The translations under genes were made by a program, and so were the position numbers. The notes under the pieces are model-generated. The model did not search any database. It was given only the letters and a program-made list of their open reading frames with translations, and was not told the DNA's origin. This document shows, piece by piece, positions 6,246 to 6,256 of a stretch of DNA of 6,256 nucleotides (position 1 is the stretch's first letter; the number at the start of each line of letters is the position of its first letter). The DNA lies in assembly GCA_029933755.1 (NCBI GenBank), contig JAOZNO010000239.1, positions 1 through 6,256 on the forward strand, written 5' to 3'. Source of the stretch: Bacteroidales bacterium (GTDB lineage: Bacteria > Bacteroidota > Bacteroidia > Bacteroidales > NBLH01).

Positions 6246-6256
6246 TACAATGCATA

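Larger units (their letters stand above)
5873..6256. other. Non-coding, repeat-rich region upstream of the kinase gene
   Basis: I find no credible gene in these 384 bases on either strand. The reading frames beginning with ATG are only a few to about 14 codons long. The region contains a potential multi-stem structure (5916-5989), a possible rightward promoter (6009-6041), three direct TTTAGCT copies (6051, 6072, 6183) plus one inverted (5959-5965), three AGTCAGC copies (5933, 6106, 6151), two GCGGGTCT copies (6094, 6221), a tandem heptamer tract (6151-6178) and an AT-rich inverted repeat (6231-6245). On the leftward strand I found no good match to the Bacteroidota TTTG / TAnnTTTG promoter, so the promoter of the kinase operon is not identified. 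Confidence 0.75.

Noticed and set aside
6214..6256. Rightward frame starting ATGGAAGGC and open to the window edge, as a possible gene start
   Set aside because: Only 14 codons are visible, there is no ribosome binding site, and it lies within a repeat copy.

Overview
This window looks like chromosomal DNA of a Bacteroidota bacterium. It is strongly AT-rich, the genes have A-rich leaders instead of clear Shine-Dalgarno sites, and the proteins have the Lys/Ile/Asn-rich composition and multi-PAS hybrid-kinase style common in that phylum, perhaps Bacteroidales or Marinilabiliales. The phylum is an inference from style. The order-level guess is weak.

Layout, read in the direction of transcription (right to left). 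Positions 6256-5873 are non-coding and rich in short repeats and inverted repeats. Positions 5872-1334 encode a 1512-residue soluble hybrid sensor histidine kinase: an N-terminal GAF-like domain, about seven PAS domains, HisKA, HATPase and a C-terminal receiver. After an 11-base gap a second sensor gene starts at 1322. It encodes a membrane-targeting segment, a periplasmic substrate-binding (Venus flytrap, SBP_bac_3-like) domain, a transmembrane helix and a PAS domain, and it runs off the left edge. This second gene is split by a +1 frameshift within 561-577: the flytrap half ends at 561, and the transmembrane/PAS half is open in another frame from 577 to the edge. No output domain of the second protein is inside the window.

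How they may work together (inference): the two genes look like one operon of signalling proteins. One is a membrane sensor that would bind a small solute outside the inner membrane. The other is a large cytoplasmic kinase integrating internal signals through GAF and PAS domains and passing phosphate from H1152 to D1445 of its own receiver. No DNA-binding regulator or enzyme in the window reveals what they control.

The most unusual DNA-level features are a perfect 38-bp palindrome (1979-2016) inside the kinase's ATPase-domain coding sequence, which on the coding strand resembles an intrinsic terminator; the frameshift in the flytrap sensor; and the repeat-rich leader with a possible multi-stem structure at 5916-5989. 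I found no RNA genes, CRISPR arrays, transposase genes or clear novel defence or metabolic system.
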